The notes under the pieces are model-generated. The model saw nothing but the letters and a program-made list of their open reading frames with translations, ran no database searches and was not told the origin of the DNA. A DNA stretch of 64,000 nt from Verpa conica. Its lineage: Eukaryota; Ascomycota; Pezizomycetes; Pezizales; Morchellaceae. Position 1 is the stretch's first letter; each line of letters starts with the position of its first letter. The position numbers were made by a program, and so were the translations under genes. Of this stretch, positions 50,261 through 61,699 are shown piece by piece. Where the stretch lies: positions 1 through 64,000 of the forward strand of contig JAUFSD010000012.1 of NCBI GenBank assembly GCA_033030425.1. The letters run 5' to 3'.

Positions 50261-50917
50261 CTAAAAGACGTTGTTGTCGACGACGACGATACTGAACAAA
50301 TTTAGCATGCCCAATGACATCAGGTGTCTTGAAAACAAACCTCTGGTCTCGGAACTCTTGGAACTTGATTCCCCAGCACCAGAAGGTTGAATCTCGACGT
50401 CAGCTTTTTTTTCTTGAGTCTCGTCGTCTGAAACAGGCTGCTCGGTGTTTGGGCTATCGGGTTTCTTTGACTTTTTGGTGTTTCTGGTCTTGTGCCGACG
50501 ACTTAGTGCCCAATCCGCAAACCAGTCGGAGTCGCACTTTTTGAAGAGCTGAGGTAATTCTTTGAGTAGATCCGACTTTGCCCTGTCGATGAGATCTTTA
50601 TCGATTTTCCTGTAGCCCATATCATGTTGGGCAATGTTATGGCGTTGGTAGACCTTTTGGACAACTGTAAAGTAGTAATTATAGTATTAGCTATTGGATT
50701 TGGGAGGGGAGGAGAAAAGAGAGAGGGGGGGGGGTGATTAGGATAAGCAAGTCATCAATTTGATTGACGATAGTTTTAATGAATAGCGATAGATACCTGT
50801 AATGATTTGCCGACGCTCTCCCCATGAATAACCTAGGAGACTATAGACATCTTCAGGGGTTGCATTCAATTTCTCTCGCGGCTCTTTGATTTTGGCACTC
50901 GGGGTTACTTGATCCAT
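50261..50917 (-). CDS. Hypothetical protein with a charged low-complexity C-terminus
   Basis: Two exons on the minus strand, 50797-50917 and 50261-50664; 174 aa. The 132-bp intron has GTATCT, a long pyrimidine tract, branch AGCTAAT and TTTACAG. The N-terminal ~100 residues look folded and helical (ATPEDVYSLLGYSWGERRQI, KVYQRHNIAQHDMGYRKID, CDSDWFADWALSRRHK), with Trp/Tyr spacing that suggests a small DNA- or protein-binding domain. Residues ~100-155 are Lys/Glu/Ser-rich. The last 20 residues (LMSLGMLNLFSIVVVDNNVF) are hydrophobic and may belong to a retained intron rather than the protein. I do not recognise the family. A (TAACCC)2 element lies ~135 bp upstream. Confidence 0.65.
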
Positions 50918-51052
50918 GGATGCGGTTGACAGGGACTTGGGCAGCCCCGCTCCAGGCCAAGCTGACCGGGGGGGATTTAAAGTGGCGTGCTTGGCACTGG
51001 GCGCGAGTAAGGGCGGAGGGCGATGTTACCCGGCCGCTGGGGGAAGCATTTC

Positions 51053-51064
51053 TAACCCTAACCC
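51053..51064. repeat. (TAACCC)2, telobox-like element upstream of the 50917 start
   Basis: Exact TAACCCTAACCC, about 135 bp before the ATG of the minus-strand gene, in a locally GC-rich promoter. It is either a short interstitial telomere repeat or a telobox-type regulatory site. Confidence 0.6.
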
Positions 51065-51108
51065 GGAGGAATTTTGTTTGTTGCGGTGGGCAGCTGGTAG
51101 TAGGTTGG

Positions 51109-51215
51109 CAGCAGTGGTAGCAGCGTGGTAGCGGTAGTGGTAGCGGTAGTGGTAGCAGTAGCAGCAGCAGTAGCATTAGTAGCATAATTAGTACCAGTAC
51201 TACTAGTAGTAACAG
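51109..51215. repeat. Trinucleotide-type repeat (GTA/GCA/GTG units)
   Basis: About 100 bp of G-T-A, G-C-A and G-T-G triplets (GTAGCGGTAGTGGTAGC and similar), decaying to AGTAGC and ACTAGT units. A variable microsatellite, and the source of long Leu/Pro ORFs on the minus strand that are not genes. Confidence 0.8.
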
Positions 51216-52151
51216 CTAGTTACTGTAGCCGCTAGCCGCTAGTTGTAGGAATGCCAATAATAGTAATATTATATTAGTAGTCATGCAATGCATTATCCAT
51301 ATATAACATTTATTTAATTTGTTGCTGCCCGTGCAGGAGTCTATCTTCTCCTAGTTTGACAGGTCAGATCCACCATGGCAGAGGAGGTGGCCCTAGCAAA
51401 ATACCATTATCACTTCCCCACCGACTGGGAAAAAGATGACAGCATGGTAACACGTGGATATACAACAGCAGGTTACTTCATGAGTGGTTCCTGCCAATTA
51501 TGCACTTTAGCCTCAAGAGCAAAGATCTCCACCACGCCAACACGGTATGCCATGTACCTGCTCTATCTAGATTACCTGCTAAAATAAAAATATTCATGTC
51601 ATCTGCGCACTGGTACAATTAACAGTGCCTGCCACACAACCCCCGCTCCCCAACCCCCCGGGTCGCTCGTGATACAGGAATATATTATACCGGTCCTAGT
51701 ATCCTCTATAGCGGTCATAGCAGTGCATGCATGCATACTCTACTACCACTCCAAAATCTAAAGTATCCGGGATTAGCCTCCTCGCCCCTGGTTCTTCCCA
51801 GCAAACTCCATATCGCGGCAATATGCAAGGATATAATCCGGAGAAGCCTCAATAAGTCCCAACCTCGCTGTCATAGCGGGGTCCCCACATATAGTATATT
51901 AACTTAGCTCTTGGCCACTTCTTTTTTGAACCTTGGCAGACACAATTGCGGTCTTTCTTGACTACAGACAGAAGCCAAGATCTTACTCCACGCATCATTT
52001 ACCCAGGACAACGAAGCGACATAGTCAAGCCCTCAACGTTCCCCAGATTCGGGGGATTGGAAACGAGAGATAGAAGTCTTGGTATTGGAAACCTGGTCTT
52101 TGCCATGTAACTTCGGTGGAATTCAATCCCTCTCCTCGTAAAAAATTGGGT
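51216..52151. other. Intergenic, no gene seen
   Basis: A 70-aa ORF at 51375-51587 has an ATG but no domain or neighbours in frame. GC-richer from 51770 on, upstream of the pectate lyase. Confidence 0.5.
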
Positions 52152-52157
52152 ATAAAT
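52152..52157 (+). promoter_or_regulatory. TATA box of the pectate lyase gene
   Basis: TATAAA 113 bp upstream of the ATG at 52265, followed by a CT-rich leader. Confidence 0.55.
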
Positions 52158-52264
52158 TTACCCTCCTGTGGACGTGATCATGTCCTTCTTCTTCCGACAT
52201 CGCCTTCAGCTTTCAGTCGCCAATTGACGTTGCATCTTTTCTACGATTCACGATTCTTACGATC

Positions 52265-53349
52265 ATGTATATCTCTTCGAAGCTCCTCGCTACCTACCTT
52301 GCTTCAGCATCGTTTGTTCTAGCTCGGCCTTCGCTGCACAATAGGCAGAGTCAAGGAGATGGCACTCAAGGCGGAGCGGATGCAAGCCAAGGGGATTTGG
52401 GTGGACGCCCTCCCCCAACTTTCGCGTACCCAGTCATTGATTTCCCAAACCCGGATGAAACGATTGTTTTTGAGTCTGCGTACTACGTGCAGCCGGGTGA
52501 GATCTTTGATGGAGGAATGAAGCGATATGAGCGTGCTGAGGGAAGCTGTAATGAACAGGCTGAGGTATACTTCCAACCATACTTACCATCAACGAAATGA
52601 TATATGGGTTCTAACAGATATCTACGCACTTTAGGGGACCGATGCCGATACAGTGTTCAACCTACTCCCAGGCTCAACTCTGAGAAATGTTGTCATTGGG
52701 AAGCATCAAGCAGAGGGTGTTCATGCGCTTGGTGATGCTTGGGTGGAGAATGTTTGGTGGGAAGATGTTTGTGAGGATGCTTTAACTAGCAAAGGTCTGA
52801 ACACCCAGCTCCGAGTTATCGGTGGAGGAGCCCGCAATGCGACAGATAAGGTAAAGATAAAATCTCGATCTTCTCTTAGGATGTAATAATAATAACATGT
52901 GACTCAGATCTTTCAAGACAACTCTCTCGGTGGAAAGTTCAATATCACAGGGTTTTATGCAGACACATTCGGTTTGTCGCACCAATCCCTTATGATTAAA
53001 TTTACAATATATAGCTGACCCTAAAACAGGAACATTCTACCAGAGCTGTGGAAATTGCCTGAACCAAGCCAAGCGTAATGCTACCGTCCAAAACGTGATT
53101 GCTGTCAATGGTAACCGCATGGCCATCATTAATCCAAACTTCGGCGATGAGTTCCGCATCAAAGACTCACAGATTTCGAAAGTCAAGTATATCTGCGACA
53201 AAGAGATCGGGAACAACGTACAAACTGTTCCGTACTGGATTGGCACTGGAACTGATGTCAAGTACTGCCTTTATAACGAAACGACTGATCACTTGGTGCC
53301 GTTCAATGGTACGGCCAACACCGTTTACTGGCCTGAAAATGCTGCTTAG
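52265..53349 (+). CDS. Secreted pectate lyase, PL3 family
   Basis: Four exons: 52265-52564, 52635-52850, 52908-52971, 53030-53349; 299 aa. It cleaves de-esterified pectin by beta-elimination, with calcium. A signal peptide (MYISSKLLATYLASASFVLA) and a Gly/Gln-rich linker precede a short parallel beta-helix. Family landmarks in order: CNEQAEGTDADTVFNLLPGS, LRNVVIG, VHALGDAWVENVWWEDVCEDA, GGGARNATDKIFQDN, GTFYQSCGNC and a conserved Asp/Lys/Arg-rich strand region. PL3 enzymes are typically 220-300 aa, so it is full length. Exon joins keep all these motifs in frame. 1.4 kb downstream is the LGA1-type aldolase, which consumes the galacturonate breakdown intermediate. Confidence 0.9.
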
Positions 53350-54628
53350 AATTCTATCTGTGTAAATCTGTGTGCCCTGTTATTTTTTGTACTATAATAC
53401 TCTTAGTATAACATTTATCAGAGAAACATTCAAATACTTAATGAAAAATAGGAGATTTAGAGCATATGAACTGAGCCAGAGTAGCTATACTATTATGTCC
53501 TGAGATATTTTCTTTCACCAGTAATTATTGCTCAATGAGACCACATTAATTTTGCGACCGGAGGTGGCTCTTCTGCGCCCCGGTTATACTTATGCTCACC
53601 ATTATTTTTCGGCATCTTGAACCTATGACCGAGCCGTCGGTGGGTGTTATCCCCACCCCCGACCTCTACTTCAATTCCCGAACACACTTATGTAGCGAAA
53701 GGTCGAGGCTTAAGCAGAGGCCAGGGCCCTAGCTAGCGATCAACTTTGAGCTTCATCTAGTGATATAGAACACTCCCATTGATTGATGGCGCTAGTAGAA
53801 GAGTTTTTCCGGCGATTAGAGTAGCTGCAACACAACACAATTAAACCCCCATATCAAATATTTTCTATACTGATTTCACCGCACAATTCTCTCGGTAAGC
53901 CTTCGGTTCTCAAGGCGGAGAAATTCCCTGTACGCAATTAATGGCTGGTGCTCGGCTCAAAGTCGGCCCAGTACGTGCATATCGGAACAATAAAGACCGA
54001 GTAGGGGATCCAGCGTACAGTTGAGACATTAGAGCCTCCATGCAACCTTGCGCGAGGGGTTTTTAATACCTCTCGCCCACGACAAGCCCGGCTGCTAGTT
54101 ACGCTACATATTCTCAATCTCTTATTTTCCCTTAAAAAAAATGTTAAACCTCTCATGACCACGGATAATTCGATCGGACCAAGTATACTATCACCATTCT
54201 ACATGACTCTCACTCCAATACCCCGAATTTCCGTTAGATCTCGCTATATTTTCTCGCTCAGGCAGTCTAGGCTTTGAACTCTCCCTTCGGCCCTCGGCCT
54301 TTTTCTCCTAACTAAGGTGATTTTTCCGATATTACAAAGTATACAGGAGCCCAGAAGGAAGAAAAGAACAACTCATGCAAGCATCGTGAACCCCCGCGGG
54401 ATCTCACCCCTTATGTATGACAGCTACCGGAGTGAGCGTTTTGTGGGGGAGTAAATATCAGGCTAAATGTCTTGTGAGGGGAAGAATAGCACCCCGGAAC
54501 AACACCCGAATCAACTATGTGATACCTCATAGAGGATATAGACCCCGCGGCGGGGCATCGGACCAAGAAAAAGAAGACTAAACAATACCTTTGGTTCTCG
54601 AATAAATATAAGAACCTCACTACTCCCT
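53350..54628. other. Intergenic, no gene seen
   Basis: ORFs on the minus strand (53938-54162, 54411-54620) show no domain. The 3' part is the promoter of the aldolase gene, with ATATAAG near 54606-54612. Confidence 0.5.
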
Positions 54629-54662
54629 TCTCATCTCATCATCTCATCGCATCTCATCGCAT
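54629..54662 (+). repeat. TCTCATC-type tandem repeat in the aldolase leader
   Basis: Five imperfect copies of TCTCATC/GCATC just upstream of the ATG at 54710; a CT-rich leader common in fungal genes. Confidence 0.6.
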
Positions 54663-54709
54663 ATACCTACTACAGATATCAGCACTTCACCCACTTCCAC
54701 CTACCAAAA

Positions 54710-55651
54710 ATGGCTCCTCTCCGACCTGGCGTGTATGCACCTACTATGACCTTCTTCGACCCAGAGACCGAAGAAGTTGATATCCCAACTATCAAGAAGC
54801 ATGCGGTGCGTTTAGCAAAAGCTGGACTTGCTGGGTTAATTCCTATGGGGTCGAATGGAGAAGCAGTACACCTAGACCGTGAGGAGAAACGAGCAATCAC
54901 TCGCGCAACCCGCGATGCTCTCGACGAAGCTGGTTTCAAAGATGTTTCTGTAATGGTCGGCTGCAGCGAACAGTCCGTCCGCGGTACAATTCAGCTTTGC
55001 AAAGAGGCGGCGGAGTCTGGTGGAGATTCGGTCCTGCTGATCCCAGCCAGCTACTACCGATACGCCATGACCGATGAGGCGATTTTCCAGTACTTCACCC
55101 GCGTTGCTGATGGCTCCCCACTTCCAATTGTTCTATACAACTACCCTGGCGCCGTTGCAGGTATCGATATGACCTCTGACCTCCTCCTGAGATTGTCAGA
55201 GCACCCCAACATCATTGGAACCAAATTCACCTGCGGAAACACCGGTAAATTGGCGCGTGTTGCGTTGGCAAAAAAGGCGGCGACTGCAAAGGACAATGGA
55301 TCTGGGTATATGGCTTTTGCAGGTATGGCAGACTTTTTGTTGCAAGGTCTATTGGTCGGGGGATCCGGTGTCATCGCTGGAGGGGCGAACGTTGCACCGA
55401 AGGCTTGTGTGAAGGTCTTCAACCTATTTGCCGAAGGTAAGATCGAGGAGGCCGCGAAGGCTCAGGTTGCATTGTCGAAGGGAGACTGGTTCCTTACCAG
55501 GTCTGCTATTCCGGGAACCAAAAGTGCCATCCAGTCTTATTACGGCTACGGGGGCTACCCACGACAACCGCTACAGCGACTTTCCGAGGCTGCTACAAAG
55601 GAGTTAGCGGAGAATATCAAGGAGTTGATGGCATGGGAGAATAGCCTATAG
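54710..55651 (+). CDS. gaaC: L-threo-3-deoxy-hexulosonate aldolase (LGA1/GaaC type), DHDPS/NAL family
   Basis: Single exon, 313 aa, in a GC-richer stretch; no signal peptide, so cytosolic. The family splits L-threo-3-deoxy-hexulosonate into pyruvate and L-glyceraldehyde, the third step of fungal galacturonate breakdown. The TIM barrel shows AGLIPMGSNGEAVHL (substrate carboxylate loop), Tyr143 in LYNYPG and the Schiff-base Lys172 in GTKFTCGNTGK. KSAIQSYYGYGGYPRQPL near the end is a fungal hallmark of the GaaC/LGA1 group, distinguishing it from bacterial dihydrodipicolinate synthase. Other members of the fold (4-hydroxy-2-oxoglutarate aldolase) remain a lower-probability alternative. The pectate lyase gene upstream in the same orientation fits the role. 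Confidence 0.9.
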   Translation: MAPLRPGVYAPTMTFFDPETEEVDIPTIKKHAVRLAKAGLAGLIPMGSNGEAVHLDREEKRAITRATRDALDEAGFKDVSVMVGCSEQSVRGTIQLCKEAAESGGDSVLLIPASYYRYAMTDEAIFQYFTRVADGSPLPIVLYNYPGAVAGIDMTSDLLLRLSEHPNIIGTKFTCGNTGKLARVALAKKAATAKDNGSGYMAFAGMADFLLQGLLVGGSGVIAGGANVAPKACVKVFNLFAEGKIEEAAKAQVALSKGDWFLTRSAIPGTKSAIQSYYGYGGYPRQPLQRLSEAATKELAENIKELMAWENSL

Positions 55652-58600
55652 ATTTTATGTCTCTTTTTTTTCCCTCTTTTTCCTTAAATTTTGTCCTTTC
55701 TTTCGGGAACTGTTTCTTCAGAACACGGGGAGTTCGAACAGGCTTCATGTAGCAATTTCAAACATTTTTTTGTTCATGGTGACGACTAGGTGTAGAGATA
55801 TATGTTCATGGAAGAGGACTTGTAAATAGTTTCAAATACCATGCATGGTGCATCAATCTTACAACCTACTGTGACTTTACTGTGAACAATACTAGCACTT
55901 TAGCTTGACATTCCAAATAATGACAAGCTTTCCCGGCCTCATATTTTAAGGTTATGCCATTATATTAAGTATAGATTTCTAAAAAAATATCTTATCCTAT
56001 ATATACCCAACCGGGGCTATTATCTATGGGTGGGGCCCAGGTACCCCATACCCCATACCCCACAACTACCCCACACCCGCATCCCACACGGCATGATAAG
56101 CAAGAATCTACATATGTGGCTACTGAAAGTGGAGACTAATATATAAGGTGACGTTAAGCTAATTTATTAGCTAATTCCCCACATGTCAAGATAAAGCTAC
56201 ATTAACAAAGTCATGTGCTACTATCCTAGTGCGGGAGTACAATGCAAGGACGGCACCTGAAAATCAAGTTTTAACCGTAGAAAGAAAATGTTGCCTAAAT
56301 CAGATACTTAATCATGTATAATAAGCACGCTTTTAGATACCTTCATTGTAATAAAGATTTAGACCTCTAGCTGATGCGCGTGGAATCTAGTTAATTAAGG
56401 CCAACTAACCCTTCTAGTTTATCAATCATAAATTCTTGCTTATCTAGACTTTATAATTTGTTGGAATCTATATAACTATAAGTAAATATGTATTTATCAC
56501 CAGTATACCTTTACAGATATTATATCAATTCAAGCCATCTATCTAATAAAAGAAATGCCAAGGAATCTACCTGTCAATATTCATCACTGATGATTTAGGG
56601 TAATCTTTGTAGCCAACTCCCCAATTTCTAAACTGAAAACTTACCCTGGTCCCCTTTTCTTTACCATGGGGTTTTAACCCTTTTTTTTAGAAACGATCAA
56701 GCCTGTCATAAACTAAAATATGACAACAGCGAGATATCACATTAATAACTACAAATAGTCACGGATCACAAGTTATGTTAGAGCACTATATCTTCAAGCG
56801 GGGTTTCACTTTATCCAGAAAATATTTAGAGATTTCCGATGGTTAGACAGCCTCTCCCCTTTTCCCGCGAAGCTCTGGAGTAAATTCAAACTTCAGGAAC
56901 AATGGTGGCGACCTGTTTAGCTTGAGTTGTACTTGAGACTTTGATGCAGAAACCTTACATTATGAATTGTTGGTATTGGTGGTATTGTTGGTAAGTGGTT
57001 GAACACAAAACTTCGCTATACAGTTCAGTATAAAACTATATTCTTACCAGGAGTTATGTCTACGGGATTCTCTAGGAGAGTCTTGTCTCACTCTGAAGTC
57101 CAAGCTTAAGTTTCAGGTGAGGTGAGCCGTAAATCATCAGGTAGTCTCAGCCATCAGTACCATTTTTTTTAAAGCTAACCACTTGTAATTTCAGCCCCCT
57201 ATGTAGTGATATTGCTTTTGAGATACTTTATCGGCGAATAAGGTTTCTTACTAGTTAATTTGAATTACTACATCCTTCTGTTATATATAGACCAAAAATA
57301 AAAAAGGAAGAAAACCGCAGAAAACTACCACATATGCAGCTATTTATTGATTTAGGTCGAGGGGCAAACCTAAATGATATCTACCCACTCGATTGTACCC
57401 TACCCTTATAAATGAGAGGGACCGCTTTGGGGAAAGGCCATTGATACCCTGTAGGTCCTTAGACTTTTGATTCTTTAGGCTGCCATCTGACCCTTCTATA
57501 GATAGTGGAGTTTCCCTACCCGGAGATGGCGGCATGAGGCAGGAAATCTTCGAGAGTAATGATCCTCGAGAGATATCTAGTTAATTACCTCGAAATGTCT
57601 CAGTTATGTAACCGGTGGTATTTTGACTATAGCAATATATAGTCATTCCATATCTACTAGTATCCCCTCTAGGTCGAGTATACTAGCCCTGATATCCTTA
57701 CGATAGTACCTATCCATGAGCACTAGTTTAAAGGGCTTGCCAAGGGCATGTACATACACGTATACTCAAATACTTTGAGGCTGATTTACTACTAACAATA
57801 GCGCATATACCTCAACACAGGGCCAAGCAGACGCCCACGAGGCAGAGGTAACCCCCATGCTCAGCCCAATCTAGGACCATACACGAAGAGCTTTGCTTAG
57901 AGAAGCGTAAAGAGGGATGTAGCGTAATCACTGAGCCGAGGATACAGACACGGTCAAACCTCAGTTGAAGAGACATCCTCCCTGCCTAGCCCGATTTACT
58001 CTGGGGCGGAGCCGACAGTAGAGTGTGATAATAATGTACTTGAGCTCGGCCTGGGTACAGGCCTTTGTGAACGCCCTGTCTCGCGCAAGCCGGAAGGCTT
58101 ATAAGATAAGATGGGAGCTTGAGATTATGTGTGTCTAACTCCAGCTCCCATGAACTTAACTAGGGCATGAAGTGCTTTGAGTTCCATTGCTCCCGAGTGA
58201 TGTGCAGTGACTAGTTTTGCATGCAGCAGATGTTAGCCCAGGTAAAAGCCTAGTTGCCTGTGTGGCAACCCCCCCCTAAAGATTCACGCAAATACCCCAT
58301 GGGCCAAATGTCTTGACTGCTAATGAGCCGTCAATGCTGGCCGTTCTGAACCTGAGTCGGACTGTTCTTCTTTCCTTCGAGAACCAAATGGTTTCGGTTT
58401 ATTAGGGTGGCTGTGATCTGCTGCGATCCCGTCACATCTACGGGTACGTAAGATGGTAAAAATGAAGACTATTTGTCGAGAATTTTCTTTATCTATTCCC
58501 TTGTTCTCAGGGACGTGGGCAGCAAGTACCGTTTTCTAGCTTTTGGAAGACTCGAGTCAGTTTTATCTAGCTGTTTAGTAAAATTAAGACACATTGACCC

Positions 58601-60250
58601 CGTGGTGTACTGCATATTGGCCAAGTTATGTCGGTGCGTTCACGGAGAAGGCCTAGTGTAGTGGCCTACGGCGTAAAATTTGATTCTACTCCTATCGGTA
58701 TGAACACGGAGAAGCTTGGACACCGAGTTTTCGCATACGGGGCGTGTCGCGCCACAGGTATGACTCGTTGTCAATCACCATGTTTCGGAATGCCGTGATC
58801 GGAGGTCATGGTATCACGTCGGTTGTCGGCCGCCGGGAGCTTACCGGCAGGCTGTGGATCGCGAGAGCTGATTTCCCCTGCCTATGTCTTGCATGCAGAA
58901 CGGCTGGGCCCACGGCTGGGCCCACAAGGAAAAACAGAGACAGATATGTCCTAAAACTTTGGTACACGGCGAATTTAGTGAGACAGCAGGTGGGGCGAGC
59001 GGACAGCTCAATCCCGCGCTTGGTTTCTTCTATCTTTGTTCACTGGGTAGCAATAATAGTAGCTCTATAGACTCGTAACTTGTGCCAGGCTCTTGTACTT
59101 AACCGCCAACCTGGAGTAACCTATATTTATTTTCTGTTATAAATGACGCACAAATACGCGTAAGTATTTACGCAACAGGCGGATGCTGGTATACGTATAT
59201 GCTGTGATTGGCCCCTGAGCCAATAGATTACAAGGTCCATAATTAAAGGTAACAAGAGCCATACTTAGGTTCAGCGACTTAGACCCCAAGAACAAATAAT
59301 CGGGACAGTCGTAATTGGCCGTAAGTCAGGCAGGAACTTGGGGGTTCTAGTGACACTGACACTGTTTTTTATTTTATCGTCATCCCTTGACATTGACAGA
59401 AATGTGCCAGCACCGATTTGTCTGGATGCGGGTTAGGGGGCTCCCGACAGATTGGGCAACCACACATCAAACGTCTGCTAGGAATATGCCAAGTTTCCTT
59501 GACCCTTTCTGAGAAGGTCCCTGCGCCCGCTCACTATGCTTGATACATATTTGTGCAAGGAGACAATACGGTAAATGAATTTAATAAGGGGTTTTTCGCA
59601 TTCCAGCCAGACGAATCTAGAAGCACCGGTCGTAATACCGCGGCTTTGTAGACTTTTGGGGCGCAAACGGCATGTTAAGACATATGGTGAGCTGTATCAA
59701 GCCTAGAGACACCGTTAGGACGCGATGGTATAGTGGCAAGGCACAACATGGTCACGGCCTCTCCATACAATTAGGACACCCCACTAGAGAGTACCCAGTC
59801 AGGGGGTCCTTACACTCCTTCCCTTGAATCGGTCTAAGACCGGGAGGCGTTTGTCCCTCAGGCCTCGCGCGGCTAGACATGGCTTATTCGGAGCTGTCAG
59901 GCCAATGTAGTCTGGGATCGCCGACTGGTCAGCCAAAACCTCGCCCGGTATTGTAGAAACATTTATTTACAATCTACATACTGCTTAAATACATGCATAT
60001 TTTTATACAAAACAGCCAGACCACCCATTCCAATTGAACGCCAAGTATACTTTACACATTACAAAAGAAATAACTATTGTACAGAAGAAATCCGAGAAAG
60101 TTGCGCTTTGGTCCGATTATGTTGGCCCGGTATTAATCTACCAAAGTCAGATGACCGGCCTTAATACAATCCAGTATTCAATAGCCCCCGAGACAAAAGA
60201 AAGAATATAAAGAGAGTGCATAAAAAGAAATAAAATGACAGCAGAATAAG
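55652..60250. other. 4.6-kb gene-poor AT-rich region
   Basis: No supported gene. Features seen: a CCCCATA/CCCCAC low-complexity run (about 56041-56078), many poly-A/T runs, and 12-bp tandem GGCTGGGCCCAC twice near 58906. ORFs at 57344, 58473, 58744 and 59478 have no domain or signal. Probably decayed transposon sequence. Confidence 0.6.
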
Positions 60251-61699
60251 TTAGACCGGATTCAAAGAATCCAGGCTACTCGCCTTTGAACGCCTTTTAT
60301 TGACCAAAAGTGACTTTCTTAGACTCTTAAAGGGCAGCGAGACCTTTTTCCAAATATTATAGACAAACTCTTTACACGCAGGAAGAGTTGTCACAGTGTA
60401 GATAAGGCCATTCCAAAAACCCTGACATGGCAGAACGAGTGCAGCGGCGAAGTTGAGGCCGAAATTAGTAGAATCAGGGTTGATCAGACTATAAATTCGG
60501 TTTACGCTCGATGGAAGCTATAATTAAAACTTGTTAGTCTTCTTCTAGATGTCCCCGATCCCGCGGAACCGGAGAGGGAGATGCGGCGGCTTACCCAAGT
60601 TATGAGGAGAGCAAGGAAGAACAGCATGGCGCAGCGACAATACGCCCAAGCGGCAGTGTTTGCCTCCATACCGCTATTTCGGGTTCGTGTTGTTGTGAGT
60701 GTCGGCTCCTTCCCACCAGATGATATTGTGCATGAATAACTTGTGAGAGTATTGACACCAATAGGAATTCCATTGCTATGAACAGGGTCTTCTAACTCCC
60801 CGAGTGATGGCGGATGGACCATAGAGAATCGGGTTCCGAGTGTGTCCCTAGTCGGCCCAGTAGGATTTGGTTGGGGTTGCTCCCCACCAGCGAATTTTCG
60901 CAAGGAGCCCCGCAGGTTGAAAATAACTCTGCCGGCAAGAATATAGATGACTAGTGTTAAGAAGAGCACAATCCTGTTTATATACCAAGTATTAGCCATG
61001 ATGCGCCTAACATATTTTCGAGGGATCGTCTAACCAGATAGGGCCATAGAAGCCAGCGATACGCAGAAATTGCCACTCATTTGATATCCAACACCATAGT
61101 GTTGCAGAACCATAGACTGGGACACCTCCGTGATCTTTAGGGAAGAGAAATATTATTGCTGGGATAAATGGTAGGCCATAGCAGACTATCACGTATGTGA
61201 GCTCGAGATTTTTGAGTCGTTTTGTAGTGTACTTTTTGAAGACGGTGAGGTAGACATTTAAAGCCATGGCGAGACACTATCAGGTAGTTAGTACCTGGCG
61301 CGCAAGTATTGGGGATGTAGGGACAAACAAATAATGCGTCGGCCGGCATAAACCTATCCCACGAACGATATCAGCGAACCGTCTTAATTTTCCTCTCCTT
61401 CCCATACAGCTATCACTGCTAAAAAAAATGCTAGGCACCAACCATTGAATAAACGCAGCTTGTGCTTTGCAAAGTCCTGAACTCGGCCCGTGTTCGATTC
61501 CCTCCCTTGAAGTGATAGTTGCGACATTTGTTAGGATGTTTCCGAAGGCGGCGAAAAATGCGAGTCGGTTTATAGGTCGATGGAACGATCTTGAAGAACA
61601 GAATGTGATAATGATAAAACTTGCTCCTAAGAGTGAAAAAACTGAAGACACCCGCGACGTTGTTTGTAGTATCTCTAACTCTCGTGCTGTCCAAGGCAT
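60251..61699 (-). CDS. cAMP-receptor-like G-protein-coupled receptor (Git3/cAR-like fungal group)
   Basis: Five exons on the minus strand: 61443-61699, 61329-61353, 61035-61276, 60595-60973, 60251-60517; 389 aa. Seven membrane spans: FSLLGASFIIITF (TM1), NRLAFFAAFGNILTNVATI (TM2), the spliced MPADALFCLAMALNVYLTVF (TM3, from a 25-bp exon), ELTYVIVCYGLPFIPAIIFLF (TM4), IVLFLTLVIYILAGRVIF (TM5), RCAMLFFLALLITW (TM6) and NFGLNFAAALVLPCQGFWNGLIY (TM7). The set of motifs matches fungal cAMP-receptor-like GPCRs that signal through G-proteins. The long loop between TM5 and TM6 is Ser/Thr/Pro-rich, typical for regulation by phosphorylation. The ligand is unknown. It sits in the plasma membrane. Confidence 0.88.

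Noticed and set aside
50853..51185. Leu/Pro-rich 110-aa minus-strand ORF and two plus-strand ORFs
   Set aside because: Produced by the GTA/GCA triplet repeat and the promoter of the real minus-strand gene, which starts at 50917 in another frame.
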